Positions 9,061 to 17,326 of a DNA stretch of 62,829 nt are shown here, piece after piece (position 1 is the first letter of the stretch; the number at the start of each line of letters is the position of its first letter). This stretch comes from Rickettsia felis URRWXCal2. Its GTDB lineage: Bacteria; Pseudomonadota; Alphaproteobacteria; Rickettsiales; Rickettsiaceae. Both the position numbers and the translations under genes were made by a program. The notes under the pieces were generated by a model. It saw only the letters and a list, made by a program, of their open reading frames with translations, was not told where the DNA came from and made no database searches. The stretch covers positions 1 through 62,829 of the forward strand of contig CP000054.1 in assembly GCA_000012145.1 (NCBI GenBank), written 5' to 3'.

Positions 9061-9404
9061 TTACGTTACTGACTCTGAATCATGTGGCATAAAACTATTT
9101 CGATTTAATAAAGAATATAAATATTTCTTTGTGATAGTTGTTAGTGATCTTGTTGCATCCTGAAGTATCAAGTAAGTTTTTTGACCATATTCTTCTCCAA
9201 ACTCGGCAATCTTTATTCCTTTCCATCCCATTTTCCAAATATTGTCTTTCTTTTGTCTGAAATCTGTACTGCATCCGTAAACAACTCTTGGCAAATCTTA
9301 GGGAGATTGTCAAACCAATTAAATATTCTGTGCCTACTTAATGTAGGCTCAGTTTCTTTTTTTTGATTAATACTTGTTGGGTTACCATCATTTAAAAGCA
9401 TCAT
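9061..9404 (-). pseudogene. Possible broken small gene, identity unknown
   Basis: Two overlapping minus-strand frames, 9404..9213 (MMLLNDGNPTSINQ... ending GKWDGKE) and 9294..9061 (ending LYSLLNRNSFMPHDSESV), might be one gene with a frameshift near 9260. The second contains a plausible protein-like stretch, GIKIAEFGEEYGQKTYLILQ. No family is recognised and no ribosome binding site decides a start. The stretch 8904-9524 otherwise holds nothing I can name. Confidence 0.3.
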
Positions 9405-9524
9405 ACTATATGCATTATTTCATTTCTTACTTTCTCTTAGAGTTAACTATATGACATTTAACAGCAATGGCACAAGGTCAACATTTACATTGCTATTCAT
9501 GTTATGTACTCTTGCTGTATTTCT

Positions 9525-11135
9525 TCACGCCAAAACCTCATGATTTTGTACCTCATCATCTATCCCTTCAAGTTCCATAGCTTCTTGATTAGCTTCCATG
9601 CCGCAACTCATATAAGGAGCAAGTACGCTCTCTGCCTCATGTAGCTCCATTTCTTGCACTACCTTTTGCCCTTCTGCAAAATCCAGTATTAGCTTCTCTA
9701 ATTCCTGATTACTATAATCATTCACAGAAGTTAAATACTGAACAATATTTTCCTGTAAATCAGGGTTATCATTTGCAAATGATGTGAGATACTGCTTGAT
9801 ACCGTCCAGTATCTGCTCTCTATTTTCATTGGTGATAATAGAGTTACTTACAACATCATCACCATCGCTCTTATTAGCATCTTCATTACTATTTGCTATA
9901 GCTTCCTTATTTATCATAGCATCGTCATCACTACTATTCTCTAAATCTAAGCCTGAACCAAGTTCTATTGCTCCCCCCGCGTCTTTTGCTGCTTTCTCAT
10001 GAGTCATAGCTTTAGTCTCGACCTCTACATATTTTACTAAATTATCACATAGCTTTTGTAACTGCTCCGTATGCTCCTCTATATATTTACGACCTACCGC
10101 TACTAATGCTTCTATGTTTTTAAGGCTACTATTATCTAAACTACTTGTCTCTTTAGTAATAGGTAGCTTCACCTCCACAAACTCATCCTCGCCCGGTAAA
10201 CCTACTCTTACCTCTGCTGTGGAGCTATCTTCACTGCTTTGCATTAGACGACTAACTAGCTTTCCTTTAACAAGCCATCCTATTACTCCATCAAATCCTA
10301 TCTTAGGTATGGAGCTGCTAGCCTTATGATCATTATCAAAGTTAAGTGATAATACCATAGTATCATCAAGTATTTTGGCATTCTCTTCCCTACTATGACC
10401 GTTCTTTAATATCTTGAGTGCTTCATATGCCGGTCTATTAGCCCCAAGCCCTCCATCTGCATACGCATATAGTGCATCCTCTTGATTCTCATAACCCTTA
10501 ATATGCTCTTGATTAGTTACAGGCTTAAAATATGTTGGTGCTGCAGTGGTTGCTAGTAACACGTCCTGAACTCTTATATGCGGACTATAAGAATCATGAC
10601 TATCAAATATCTTAACCTCTTTATCTTTGCTTGCTAAATCAGTGACAGGGATTATTAATCTAGATGTTGTATCATCTAATCTTAATCCTGCCAAATGCTG
10701 CTCTAATATTTCCTTTAATGGTCCTTGACTATGCTTATGGGTGAATATTTGTTTTATTCCGTCATACCAATGATGTTCAAAAATCTTCGGTGCTGCGTCT
10801 GTAAATATCTTCAAAGCATCTTTTGCACTATATTTAGCTATGTTTGAGCCTTGCTCTTTTGGGATAGTTAGCAAGCCCGCAATAAGACCGCCTACACTAG
10901 TACCGGAAATAATAGGAAATAATTCTGATATAGATTTACCTGTTCGCTCTTCTATCTCAGCTAGCACCACTAGCTCCGCTATCCCCTTAACTCCACCTCC
11001 GGATAATGATAATATTCGGTTACTCTTGATGGATTCTGATGTACTATCATGAGTCGTATTATCACCCTTGATATTGTCGACTGTTCCCTGTTCGATATGC
11101 TCAAATGTTTGTTGTGTGTGTATTGCTGTTGTCAT
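9525..11135 (-). CDS. pat2: Patatin-like phospholipase A2
   Basis: This 536-aa protein has the full patatin signature: the oxyanion loop SGGGVKG at residues 45-51, the nucleophile elbow GTSVG with Ser80, and the second catalytic residue in ADGGLGANRP (Asp227), forming a Ser-Asp dyad. Enzymes of this family hydrolyse acyl esters of phospholipids. Rickettsial Pat1 and Pat2 proteins are reported to act on host membranes, and the plasmid-type enzyme is called Pat2. No signal peptide is visible, consistent with a non-Sec route. The C-terminal 170 residues are acidic (SSDDDAM, SDGDDVV) and not part of the catalytic core. The start has an AGAGGAG ribosome binding site. It is intact, unlike much of the plasmid, which suggests selection. 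Confidence 0.92.
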   Translation of the reverse strand: MTTAIHTQQTFEHIEQGTVDNIKGDNTTHDSTSESIKSNRILSLSGGGVKGIAELVVLAEIEERTGKSISELFPIISGTSVGGLIAGLLTIPKEQGSNIAKYSAKDALKIFTDAAPKIFEHHWYDGIKQIFTHKHSQGPLKEILEQHLAGLRLDDTTSRLIIPVTDLASKDKEVKIFDSHDSYSPHIRVQDVLLATTAAPTYFKPVTNQEHIKGYENQEDALYAYADGGLGANRPAYEALKILKNGHSREENAKILDDTMVLSLNFDNDHKASSSIPKIGFDGVIGWLVKGKLVSRLMQSSEDSSTAEVRVGLPGEDEFVEVKLPITKETSSLDNSSLKNIEALVAVGRKYIEEHTEQLQKLCDNLVKYVEVETKAMTHEKAAKDAGGAIELGSGLDLENSSDDDAMINKEAIANSNEDANKSDGDDVVSNSIITNENREQILDGIKQYLTSFANDNPDLQENIVQYLTSVNDYSNQELEKLILDFAEGQKVVQEMELHEAESVLAPYMSCGMEANQEAMELEGIDDEVQNHEVLA

Positions 11136-11198
11136 TCTTTGCTCCTCTTAATTTTCTCTCCTACTGATTATTTATTGCTTTATCTTTGCTTATTAAAT

Positions 11199-11286
11199 GC
11201 TAATTAAGTATGTAACAACTTAAAACAGAAATATTACGCCGTATATACTTTTAATATAGTAGCTAGAAATTACATACTTAATTAGC
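11199..11286. promoter_or_regulatory. 17-bp inverted repeat upstream of pat2
   Basis: GCTAATTAAGTATGTAA at 11199-11215 is repeated perfectly inverted at 11270-11286 with a 54-nt loop. It lies between the pat2 start and the stop of the upstream gene, so it could be a paired operator site or a terminator-like structure. Confidence 0.5.
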
Positions 11287-11336
11287 TAGAACAACTCAAT
11301 AATGTTATATTAAAGTCTTACATTTGACTATTATTG

Positions 11337-12182
11337 TTATTCTCCTAATACCATCACTTCTTGCTCATCTATTAAACTGTCAAATGTTATTGCCTCCGCT
11401 ACATTTTGCCGAGCCGCTGTAGCATGCATATGCTTATCATAGACTCTATTCATAAACTCTGTGATCAATGTATCTTTAATTTTGATTACTGAATCGATGG
11501 ATTGTGACAACTCATCATCTCCAGCATAATTTGATAAGTAACCCTTAATAGACAAGAATTTCATTCTACCAATAATACTATTATCATGTGATAATAGCTT
11601 CTGTTGACTCTTGGTATTCCATGATGTGTCCTGAGACAAATATTTTATTCTCTCAATCTCGTCCCATTTATCTGTGATACTCCTTTTTAAAGCAGCTTTT
11701 TGTTTTGCAAAACTATATCCCTGCTCTTTTATTATCTCCAGTTCTTCATTCACATCTCTCACTGGACTATATTTTATAATATCACCATGCTGCTTCTTGC
11801 TCCACGCATGTATTTCATCCGCAAACCTGTTATATATTAATGCCCTAATCTCTGCCCAATTGATATTTACATTCGTAGCACTAAACCCTTGTTGTTTCGA
11901 TGCAACAAGTGGCGTAACTTGCTCCAAGCTCTGTATATTTGTGGCATCGATCTCATCAGAAAATCTGTTATATATTGCTTTCCTGATTCCTACCCAATCT
12001 ATCTCTTTACTGTTATTCACAACATACTTTTTACTAAAACCAAAGTCAGAGGTAATTTTATTAGATGTCTCCATATCAAATGTCGATGCTACTATGCTAG
12101 AACATGTCGTTTTGTGAGAACTAGGTGTTAGTATTTTCTTTATGTGCTTGATGCTTTTTGTAATATTTTTTATTTTAAACAT
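11337..12182 (-). CDS. Plasmid protein with two IR..IY.RF.DEI motifs
   Basis: This 281-aa protein carries a motif twice: VGIRKAIYNRFSDEI and AEIRALIYNRFADEI, about 50 residues apart. The C-terminal part (IKEQGYSFAKQKAAL, MKFLSIKGYLSNYAGDDEL, TLITEFMNRVYD) aligns with the protein at 13287..14072, which has one copy of the motif, so the two are paralogs flanking tmk. The N-terminus is basic (MFKIKNITKSIKHIKKIL) with no cleavable signal. A Shine-Dalgarno (AGAGG) precedes the ATG. I recognise no known domain; a helical interaction motif is likely. It could be a host-directed protein, which is inference only. Confidence 0.75.
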   Translation of the reverse strand: MFKIKNITKSIKHIKKILTPSSHKTTCSSIVASTFDMETSNKITSDFGFSKKYVVNNSKEIDWVGIRKAIYNRFSDEIDATNIQSLEQVTPLVASKQQGFSATNVNINWAEIRALIYNRFADEIHAWSKKQHGDIIKYSPVRDVNEELEIIKEQGYSFAKQKAALKRSITDKWDEIERIKYLSQDTSWNTKSQQKLLSHDNSIIGRMKFLSIKGYLSNYAGDDELSQSIDSVIKIKDTLITEFMNRVYDKHMHATAARQNVAEAITFDSLIDEQEVMVLGE

Positions 12183-12271
12183 TGATTTTCCTCTTTTGTT
12201 ATCTTATGAATATTGTCGCTTACATATTGCGAGTATACAGCAACTTTACAAATTCATGACTTTAGCTATTC

Positions 12272-12955
12272 TCATATTTGTTTGGCATATCCTAAATCCA
12301 AACCTTGATAATATCTCGTGATAATCTTATGTGTTGGTGTTGGTGTACTTAAAGCCGTTACCTTAATTGTCTTTATGCGTTTCAGGTATTTATCAGCTAA
12401 TGTTCTAAAACCATTATGGATCTTCTTGTAATAATCTAAGTCCTTAATATCAAATCTATTATTTCTCAAATTACTGCTACTATAGTTACTACCATTACGA
12501 ACTTTTACTCTTTCCATCGCTAATACTGGTTCTATATCAATGAAAAACGTAATGTCCGGCATTATAGAGGGCATAAGCTTTTTATGCAAGCTGTATACGA
12601 GTTCCATACCACTATCAATCTCTAAACCTTGATACACGACCGTAGAATCAATGAATCTATCGCATATCACCGTATAGCCCGCTTCTATTGCGGGAAGAAT
12701 CTTTTTTACAATATGATCATAGCGTGCTGCCATCACTTGCAATAACTCCGACATCGGCAGTAAATCTCTATGTACCAAGATACTTCGCATCTCCTCAGCA
12801 ATTTCTGTGCCTCCAGGCTCCCTAGTTGACATAACAGGAATATCCCGAGAAATTAAATATTCCTTTAATATACGGCATTGTGTGGATTTACCACTGCCAT
12901 CTACACCTTCTAATGTTATAAATCTGCCACGTTTAACTCTATTAGTGCTATTCAT
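12272..12955 (-). CDS. tmk: Thymidylate kinase
   Basis: This 227-aa enzyme phosphorylates dTMP to dTDP. The P-loop GVDGSGKST is near residue 17, the dTMP-binding loop [15 protein letters not shown] follows, and the DR(F/Y) motif [13 protein letters not shown] is near residue 120. The length is close to the usual 205-215 aa plus short extensions. The lid region is less conserved and contains a serine/asparagine-rich insertion ([12 protein letters not shown]). Chromosomal tmk is essential in bacteria, so a plasmid copy is probably additional. No strong ribosome binding site is seen. It sits in the leftward gene block between the two IR..IY.RF.DEI paralogs. Confidence 0.92.
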   Translation of the reverse strand: MNSTNRVKRGRFITLEGVDGSGKSTQCRILKEYLISRDIPVMSTREPGGTEIAEEMRSILVHRDLLPMSELLQVMAARYDHIVKKILPAIEAGYTVICDRFIDSTVVYQGLEIDSGMELVYSLHKKLMPSIMPDITFFIDIEPVLAMERVKVRNGSNYSSSNLRNNRFDIKDLDYYKKIHNGFRTLADKYLKRIKTIKVTALSTPTPTHKIITRYYQGLDLGYAKQI

Positions 12956-13010
12956 GATTATTACCGCTATTTAAATACAATCTACCTGATCTCACTTTTC
13001 TTCAAACTAC

Positions 13011-13193
13011 TTAAATATCTAAAATATCTAAATAACCGCTACCTGCTGCAAGTGATAATGCAGTATCCCCTTGATGATCCCGACAATATATATCAGCACC
13101 ACGAAGCACAAGCTTTTGTACTGCCTCTATATCTCCTGTAGCTGCAGCTCTCATTAATTTTTGATTAAGCTTCTGTCTTTCTACCTGTTTCAT
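13011..13193 (-). CDS. Short ankyrin-repeat protein
   Basis: This 60-aa peptide has one complete and one partial ankyrin repeat: RAAATGDIEAVQKLVLRGAD followed by GDTALSLAAGSGYLDIL. A longer frame with two GTG codons begins at 13202, but ATG 13193 has AGGTGG at a proper distance. It ends right after the second repeat begins, so it may be a truncated version of a longer ankyrin protein. It lies upstream of tmk in the same direction, so co-transcription is likely. Other ankyrin genes here are at 36164 and 41791. Confidence 0.65.
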   Translation of the reverse strand: MKQVERQKLNQKLMRAAATGDIEAVQKLVLRGADIYCRDHQGDTALSLAAGSGYLDILDI

Positions 13194-13247
13194 ACTCACC
13201 ACCTGTATAAAAAACTTAAATATTTGTGTTTTAAACTTATGAAGATA

Positions 13248-13274
13248 GTGTGGTAGCTATATGCACTACCACAC
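13248..13274 (-). terminator. Hairpin after the 13287 gene
   Basis: GTGTGGTAG (13248-13256) pairs with CTACCACAC (13266-13274), a perfect 9-bp stem just past the stop of the leftward gene. No strong T run follows on the minus strand, so it may be a terminator or an mRNA-stabilising hairpin. Confidence 0.5.
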
Positions 13275-13286
13275 AGGCATTGGTTC

Positions 13287-14072
13287 TTAATACTCACCCA
13301 ATAAATCTGTCTTAGTTGCATCAGTCCCAGCTTCATCATTTTCTGAATCAACAAGCAACACTGAATTATCAACACTCACAAATCCCAATCTCTCATTCAC
13401 TTTTTGCATAAACTCCTCGATCACTAATGCTTTCTGGTGCATTACCTTTTCTACTTCTTCCTTTAAGCCTGACTCACCCGAGTAACTTGATATATGTCCT
13501 GATACCACCAGCTCTTTCATACGCTGGCTTAAGCTTTTACCGCTTCTATTATCACTGGTGTTTCTTTCTTCAATATTTTCAGATTGTTGAGATGAGTTAT
13601 GGTTTATAATTGCACTTCTCAGCTCCTTAAAATTATATCCCTGCTCCCTTAAGTCATTAAACTCATCTGCAATATTGTAAGTGGTAAAAGTTTCTACATG
13701 CCCTCTTGTAGCATGGCTCTTGGTCTCAAGGTTCTGATTCTCTTCAGTATCACTTGGCTTAGCTGCTATCTCATCTGCAAATCTTGCATATATTAGTTTT
13801 CTAATCTCTGCTGAATCTAATAATTGCGTAGACTTTAGATTTTCTAAATTCTGAAGATTTGGCTTAAAAGCCTTAAATTTGTCTTGAATTAAATCCTTGC
13901 TTAACTGATCCCGTGGTGCCTTTAAAAAGCTGAACTCCTCGCTTGCATCCTCTACATATCCTTTGCTTTGACTACAATATTTAAGCCCATTGTTAATACT
14001 TGAAAGAAAAGACTTAGGGATATTTCTTGCCGCATTATATATTTGTTTTACTGTTCTTGCTATTTTAAACAT
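13287..14072 (-). CDS. Paralog of the 11337 protein, one IR..IY.RF.DEI motif
   Basis: This 261-aa protein starts at an ATG with an excellent ribosome binding site (AAAGGAG). The N-terminus MFKIARTVKQIYNAARN is basic and amphipathic. The motif AEIRKLIYARFADEI lies mid-protein. The C-terminal part (LREQGYNFKELRSAI, MKELVVSGHISSYSGESGL, ALVIEEFMQKVNERL) matches the product of 11337..12182. The shared order of motif, linker and helical C-terminus defines a small plasmid family. The sequence between is low in similarity and rich in Glu, Asn and Ser. Function unknown; no signal peptide or membrane segment. Confidence 0.75.
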   Translation of the reverse strand: MFKIARTVKQIYNAARNIPKSFLSSINNGLKYCSQSKGYVEDASEEFSFLKAPRDQLSKDLIQDKFKAFKPNLQNLENLKSTQLLDSAEIRKLIYARFADEIAAKPSDTEENQNLETKSHATRGHVETFTTYNIADEFNDLREQGYNFKELRSAIINHNSSQQSENIEERNTSDNRSGKSLSQRMKELVVSGHISSYSGESGLKEEVEKVMHQKALVIEEFMQKVNERLGFVSVDNSVLLVDSENDEAGTDATKTDLLGEY

Positions 14073-14178
14073 TGCGTTTCTCCTTTTGGTTGTTTGTTAG
14101 TTTTTAATTCATTGTGTTTTCATGTTCTTCAAACTGAAGCCTTAATTACCTTTCTCTTGTGTAACTAAAACTATATGA

Positions 14179-14200
14179 GAGGGGCTATGCTAGCCCCCTC
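14179..14200 (-). terminator. Hairpin after the TPR gene cluster
   Basis: GGGGCTA and TAGCCCC are separated by TGC in an otherwise AT-rich spacer between the TPR gene stop (14298) and the next gene. Strong GC pairing suggests a transcription terminator or attenuator for the leftward operon. The T run after it is short. Confidence 0.5.
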
Positions 14201-14297
14201 ATGCTCCCCCGCTATATCTGTAAAAGAAAAAGGGGAAAGGCATAAAATAAGATAAACATCACTAATATTGGCTCTGTCTAATTATTCGTATGCATAC

Positions 14298-14831
14298 TTA
14301 TCTCATAAATCCAAAACTATAATTATCTCCTACTTTTACCTCTGCATATTGTTTAAGATGACTACATGACTCTATTGCTGTGTGAGCCACAACATTCAAT
14401 TGCATCTCTTGATGTCCGCCTTCTACCCTCTTAAAGCCCGCAAGCATATTATGTTTGTGGTATATTTTTTCTGAAGCCCCATAAACAGATACTGCTTTTT
14501 GTAAAGCCTCAAGCCCTTCAGTCCCATTACCAACAGCGTAATAACTACTAGCAAGGCCATAGTAATATGCTCCCTCCCATGGCTTTAACTTTATTGCTGC
14601 CTTAAAACTTTCTAATGCCTCCTCGTATCTTTTAAGCTTATGAAGTGTATTACCTTTGTAATAATGAAAACTTGCATTTTTTGACTCTCCCATCAAAAGC
14701 ATCCCAAATATCTGCAAAGCTTTCTCATATTTCCCTTGATCCAAAAAGTTAATGCCTTGCTTAAAATAAGTTTTTTGCTCCTTTTCGCCCAATCTCATAC
14801 TGCTTCTTTGGATATAATTCTTATTTTTCAT
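14298..14831 (-). CDS. TPR protein (177 aa)
   Basis: About three tetratricopeptide repeats occupy residues 20-125: YFKQGINFLDQGKYEKAL, YYKGNTLHKLKRYEEALESF and a third with YYGLASSYYAVGN. The tail (HTAIESCSHLKQYAEVKVG) is not TPR. The ATG has a GAGGG ribosome binding site. It is the last gene of a three-gene leftward TPR cluster, 33 bp from the previous stop. TPR units bind partner proteins; there is no catalytic domain, so a scaffold or effector role is inferred. No signal peptide. Confidence 0.8.
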   Translation of the reverse strand: MKNKNYIQRSSMRLGEKEQKTYFKQGINFLDQGKYEKALQIFGMLLMGESKNASFHYYKGNTLHKLKRYEEALESFKAAIKLKPWEGAYYYGLASSYYAVGNGTEGLEALQKAVSVYGASEKIYHKHNMLAGFKRVEGGHQEMQLNVVAHTAIESCSHLKQYAEVKVGDNYSFGFMR

Positions 14832-14864
14832 ATATTACCCTCACTTTGTTCAATAATACTTTTG

Positions 14865-15629
14865 CTATTCACGAAAATATGCTTTTGTTAGCTTCATGCA
14901 CTCTCGCTTCCTTAATGTCACCACATAGTCAAAATCATCATTCTTAAAACAATATAAAATGCATTCCTTCATAGTAGGTTCTAACGCTATTGCCTCATCT
15001 ATCATTGCTATAGCCTCCTCATCTTGCCCTAATTCTTTTAATATTTGAGCGGCAAAAAAATAATAAATATTGTCTTTGGGACTTAGCTCAATTGCTTTCT
15101 TATACGCTTGCAAAGCTTCCTCATCTTTTTGATTTAATTCTTGCAAAAGAACCCAAGCCTTACTTGCGTATAATTCCTCGCTACACTGATTTTTCTTTAT
15201 ACCTATGTTAAAGCATTCTACCGCTTCCTCATATCTCCCAATCTCAGTTAAACACCATCCTTTGTTTAAATACACGTCCTGAAAATCAGGATTAAGTTCT
15301 ATAACCTTATCAAAGGCTTTGATTGCTTCTTCGTATTTCCAAGGTCTATATAGAATTCTTCCATTTAAATCGTAAGCTGCCGCATAATCAGGCTTTAGCT
15401 CTATTGCCTTATCACACGCTTCAAGTGCTTCTTCTGTTCTAAGTATCTCTTTTAATACAACCGCTTTCTCAAAATACCTTTCTGCGTCACTATATGTCGA
15501 TTCCAACAAATACTCTAAAACTGGAGAGGCATATTTTAGTTCTCCAGCTCTAGAATAACTCCTATACAATGCCAATAATTGTCCACTTGTTAAGAGTTTG
15601 AATGCTTCTTGTTCATTTCTTTTTTTCAT
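14865..15629 (-). CDS. TPR protein (254 aa)
   Basis: About five TPR units span residues 50-220, for example FEKAVVLKEILRTEEALEAC, GRILYRPWKYEEAIKAFDKV, LNKGWCLTEIGRYEEAVECF and YFFAAQILKELGQDEEAIAM. GAGG about 7 nt before the ATG supports the start. It is the middle gene of the leftward TPR cluster and shares repeat style (AIELKPDYA) with the TPR half of the Lon fusion at 23813, suggesting duplication within the plasmid. No membrane or signal sequence. Confidence 0.82.
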   Translation of the reverse strand: MKKRNEQEAFKLLTSGQLLALYRSYSRAGELKYASPVLEYLLESTYSDAERYFEKAVVLKEILRTEEALEACDKAIELKPDYAAAYDLNGRILYRPWKYEEAIKAFDKVIELNPDFQDVYLNKGWCLTEIGRYEEAVECFNIGIKKNQCSEELYASKAWVLLQELNQKDEEALQAYKKAIELSPKDNIYYFFAAQILKELGQDEEAIAMIDEAIALEPTMKECILYCFKNDDFDYVVTLRKRECMKLTKAYFRE

Positions 15630-15674
15630 TGCCCATCCTCTATAATTGATTTCTTAATTAAACTGACTGCTTAT

Positions 15675-16922
15675 TTAAACCTTAGGTAATTCACCGGTAA
15701 TCTTCACTATATCTACTAAATCTTGCTCTATTCCAAATGCACGTAATATATGTTCTTTCATATTCCTATACGCTATATCTTTAGGTGATAAGGATATTGC
15801 CTTATCTATCATCTCTATTGCTTCCTTAGATTCTTCTAAATCCGTATAAACTTGCGATGCCATATAGTAATAAAACCCCTCGTCAGGTCTTAATGATATT
15901 GCTTGCTTATAAGCCTCTAAGCTCTCATGGTATCTACCCTGCTTTTGCATTATCAGACCAACATAATAATTTGCTTGTTCATTCTTAGGGTTTAGTTGCA
16001 GACATCTTCTAAAATACATGAGTGACTTATGATTCCCCTGCTCTCTTCCATACCAATACATCCCTAGTTCAAAATATCTGTTCCACTGCTCTTGTTCTTT
16101 AGCCATACTATTACTTACTGCTCCTTCTATTTTGCATCTTTGAAGTTTGTTGATGATTGCCATCTCTAGCTTGTCTAGAGTTTTATTAAATATTGAATCC
16201 TTGTTAATTGTATCTCTGTTATTTGATGAAGAATCTTGCTGCACAGCTGCATCACTATTACCAATACCATTTACATCCTCGCCTCCCGTAGCAAGTCTTA
16301 TCCCCTCTGTAATGCTTAACATCTCCGATAATGTATGTAGCAAAGTAGTACTTGTTTCTGCGTTTTTACGAAGACTGGACAAAAACATCCTAACCGCTTC
16401 TTCGTATCTTCCAAGAAGACACAATATGATGCCGCTGAAGTAATATGCAACGTGATTATCAGGATGAGCTTTGATTGATGATTTAAAACAACATAATGCA
16501 GATCTATAGAATTTTTGCTTATTTGGAGTTTTGTGTAGTAACAGTAATTGCTTGCCTAGCTTTAGCCACGCATCATCATATTTGCTGAGTTTTAAAAAAC
16601 TTATTAATACTGTGATTGTTTTACGTGACTGGCTCTTAGAGTTAAATAATTCTGTTGGGGATTGGGTATTATGGTTTGCATTATCCGCTTGATCCATAAA
16701 ACCAGCAGAATCGCGGTCATGAGATATACTAACTAACCTTGCAGCTTTAGATTCAGTTTTATATTCTAATTTATCTTTTGTACTTTTTTGTGAATGAGGT
16801 TTTTGTGGTAATGCACAAGAGTTGCTAACGCTCCGAGAAGCAGCACTAGCTAAAGCTTTGTGGGAATGAGCAGGTACTACCCTACTACTATTGCCAACAC
16901 AAGGATAGTGTGATATATTCAT
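15675..16922 (-). CDS. TPR protein with a leader shared with the autotransporter
   Basis: TPR units occur in two blocks: around residues 130-190 (AYYFSGIILCLLGRYEEAV) and 280-390 (YYVGLIMQKQGRYHESLEAY, YYMASQVYTDLEESKEAIEM). The N-terminus MNISHYPCVGNSS resembles MNISHHHTVGNSS of the autotransporter on the opposite side of the inverted repeat, because both starts lie inside the repeat arms. An earlier ATG exists at 16934, but GAGG followed by six bases precedes ATG 16922, which is preferred. It is transcribed from the promoter in the left arm, through a long hairpin-containing leader. Product 415 aa, serine-rich near the N-terminus, no clear signal peptide. Confidence 0.8.
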   Translation of the reverse strand: MNISHYPCVGNSSRVVPAHSHKALASAASRSVSNSCALPQKPHSQKSTKDKLEYKTESKAARLVSISHDRDSAGFMDQADNANHNTQSPTELFNSKSQSRKTITVLISFLKLSKYDDAWLKLGKQLLLLHKTPNKQKFYRSALCCFKSSIKAHPDNHVAYYFSGIILCLLGRYEEAVRMFLSSLRKNAETSTTLLHTLSEMLSITEGIRLATGGEDVNGIGNSDAAVQQDSSSNNRDTINKDSIFNKTLDKLEMAIINKLQRCKIEGAVSNSMAKEQEQWNRYFELGMYWYGREQGNHKSLMYFRRCLQLNPKNEQANYYVGLIMQKQGRYHESLEAYKQAISLRPDEGFYYYMASQVYTDLEESKEAIEMIDKAISLSPKDIAYRNMKEHILRAFGIEQDLVDIVKITGELPKV

Positions 16923-16957
16923 AAATGACCTCATATTTATTTATGGGTTGTTATTTT

Positions 16958-17001
16958 ACCGGTAGATGCTCAAACTTTGGTCAGGGCGAGCGTCTACCGG
17001 T
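16958..17001 (+). terminator. Long hairpin in the left arm leader
   Basis: ACCGGTAGATGCTC pairs with GAGCGTCTACCGGT (one G-T type mismatch) and is followed by TTTTTTC on the plus strand. It would terminate rightward read-through into the rep2/par2 module. In the leftward TPR mRNA the same bases form a leader stem-loop. Confidence 0.6.
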
Positions 17002-17060
17002 TTTTTCTTTTCTGTAATAGTTTCCTTATTTGTTCTCGATTACTACATCTCATAGAACTA

Positions 17061-17089
17061 ATATTATATAAGCCTAAAGCTTAAGTCAA
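17061..17089 (-). promoter_or_regulatory. Sigma-70-like promoter in the left arm
   Basis: On the minus strand TTGACT is followed after 17 nt by TAATAT (or after 15 nt by TATAAT). It faces the TPR gene starting at 16922, giving a leader of about 130 nt. An identical mirrored copy faces the autotransporter. Confidence 0.6.
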
Positions 17090-17198
17090 GTATAATTCAC
17101 ACTTATGAAGTAATAATTATTTTTTATGAAGTATTATTATTAACTTGTTATATTTTGCTATAGCAAAATTAGTTTTTAACATTTAATGAAAAATTTTT

Positions 17199-17279
17199 AT
17201 GATTGTGATTATAGGAAGTAATAAAGGTGGTACAGGTAAAACAACTACTGCTGTTAATCTTTCCTTTGGTACTAATTAA
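17199..17279 (+). pseudogene. Chimeric parA scar (parA2 start joined to parA1 piece)
   Basis: The frame MIVIIGSNKGGTGKTTTA is identical to the beginning of parA2. It then switches to AVNLSFG, whose bases GCTGTTAATCTTTCCTTTGG are identical to parA1 near 1912-1931. It ends at a TAA after 26 codons. The switch occurs where both genes encode Ala after the P-loop, as expected for recombination between the two parA genes. Confidence 0.8.
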
Positions 17280-17326
17280 TGAGTGTGTTAGGATTTTTTA
17301 TTTTCTAAAATATCTATCTGTGAATA

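Larger units (their letters stand above)
16909..17252. repeat. Long inverted repeat, left arm
   Basis: These 344 bp recur inverted at 20622-21022 with only isolated substitutions and one 57-bp length difference, caused by loss of one of two 20-bp direct repeats. The arm covers a gene start, a hairpin, a promoter, a palindrome and the first codons of parA2. Confidence 0.9.
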
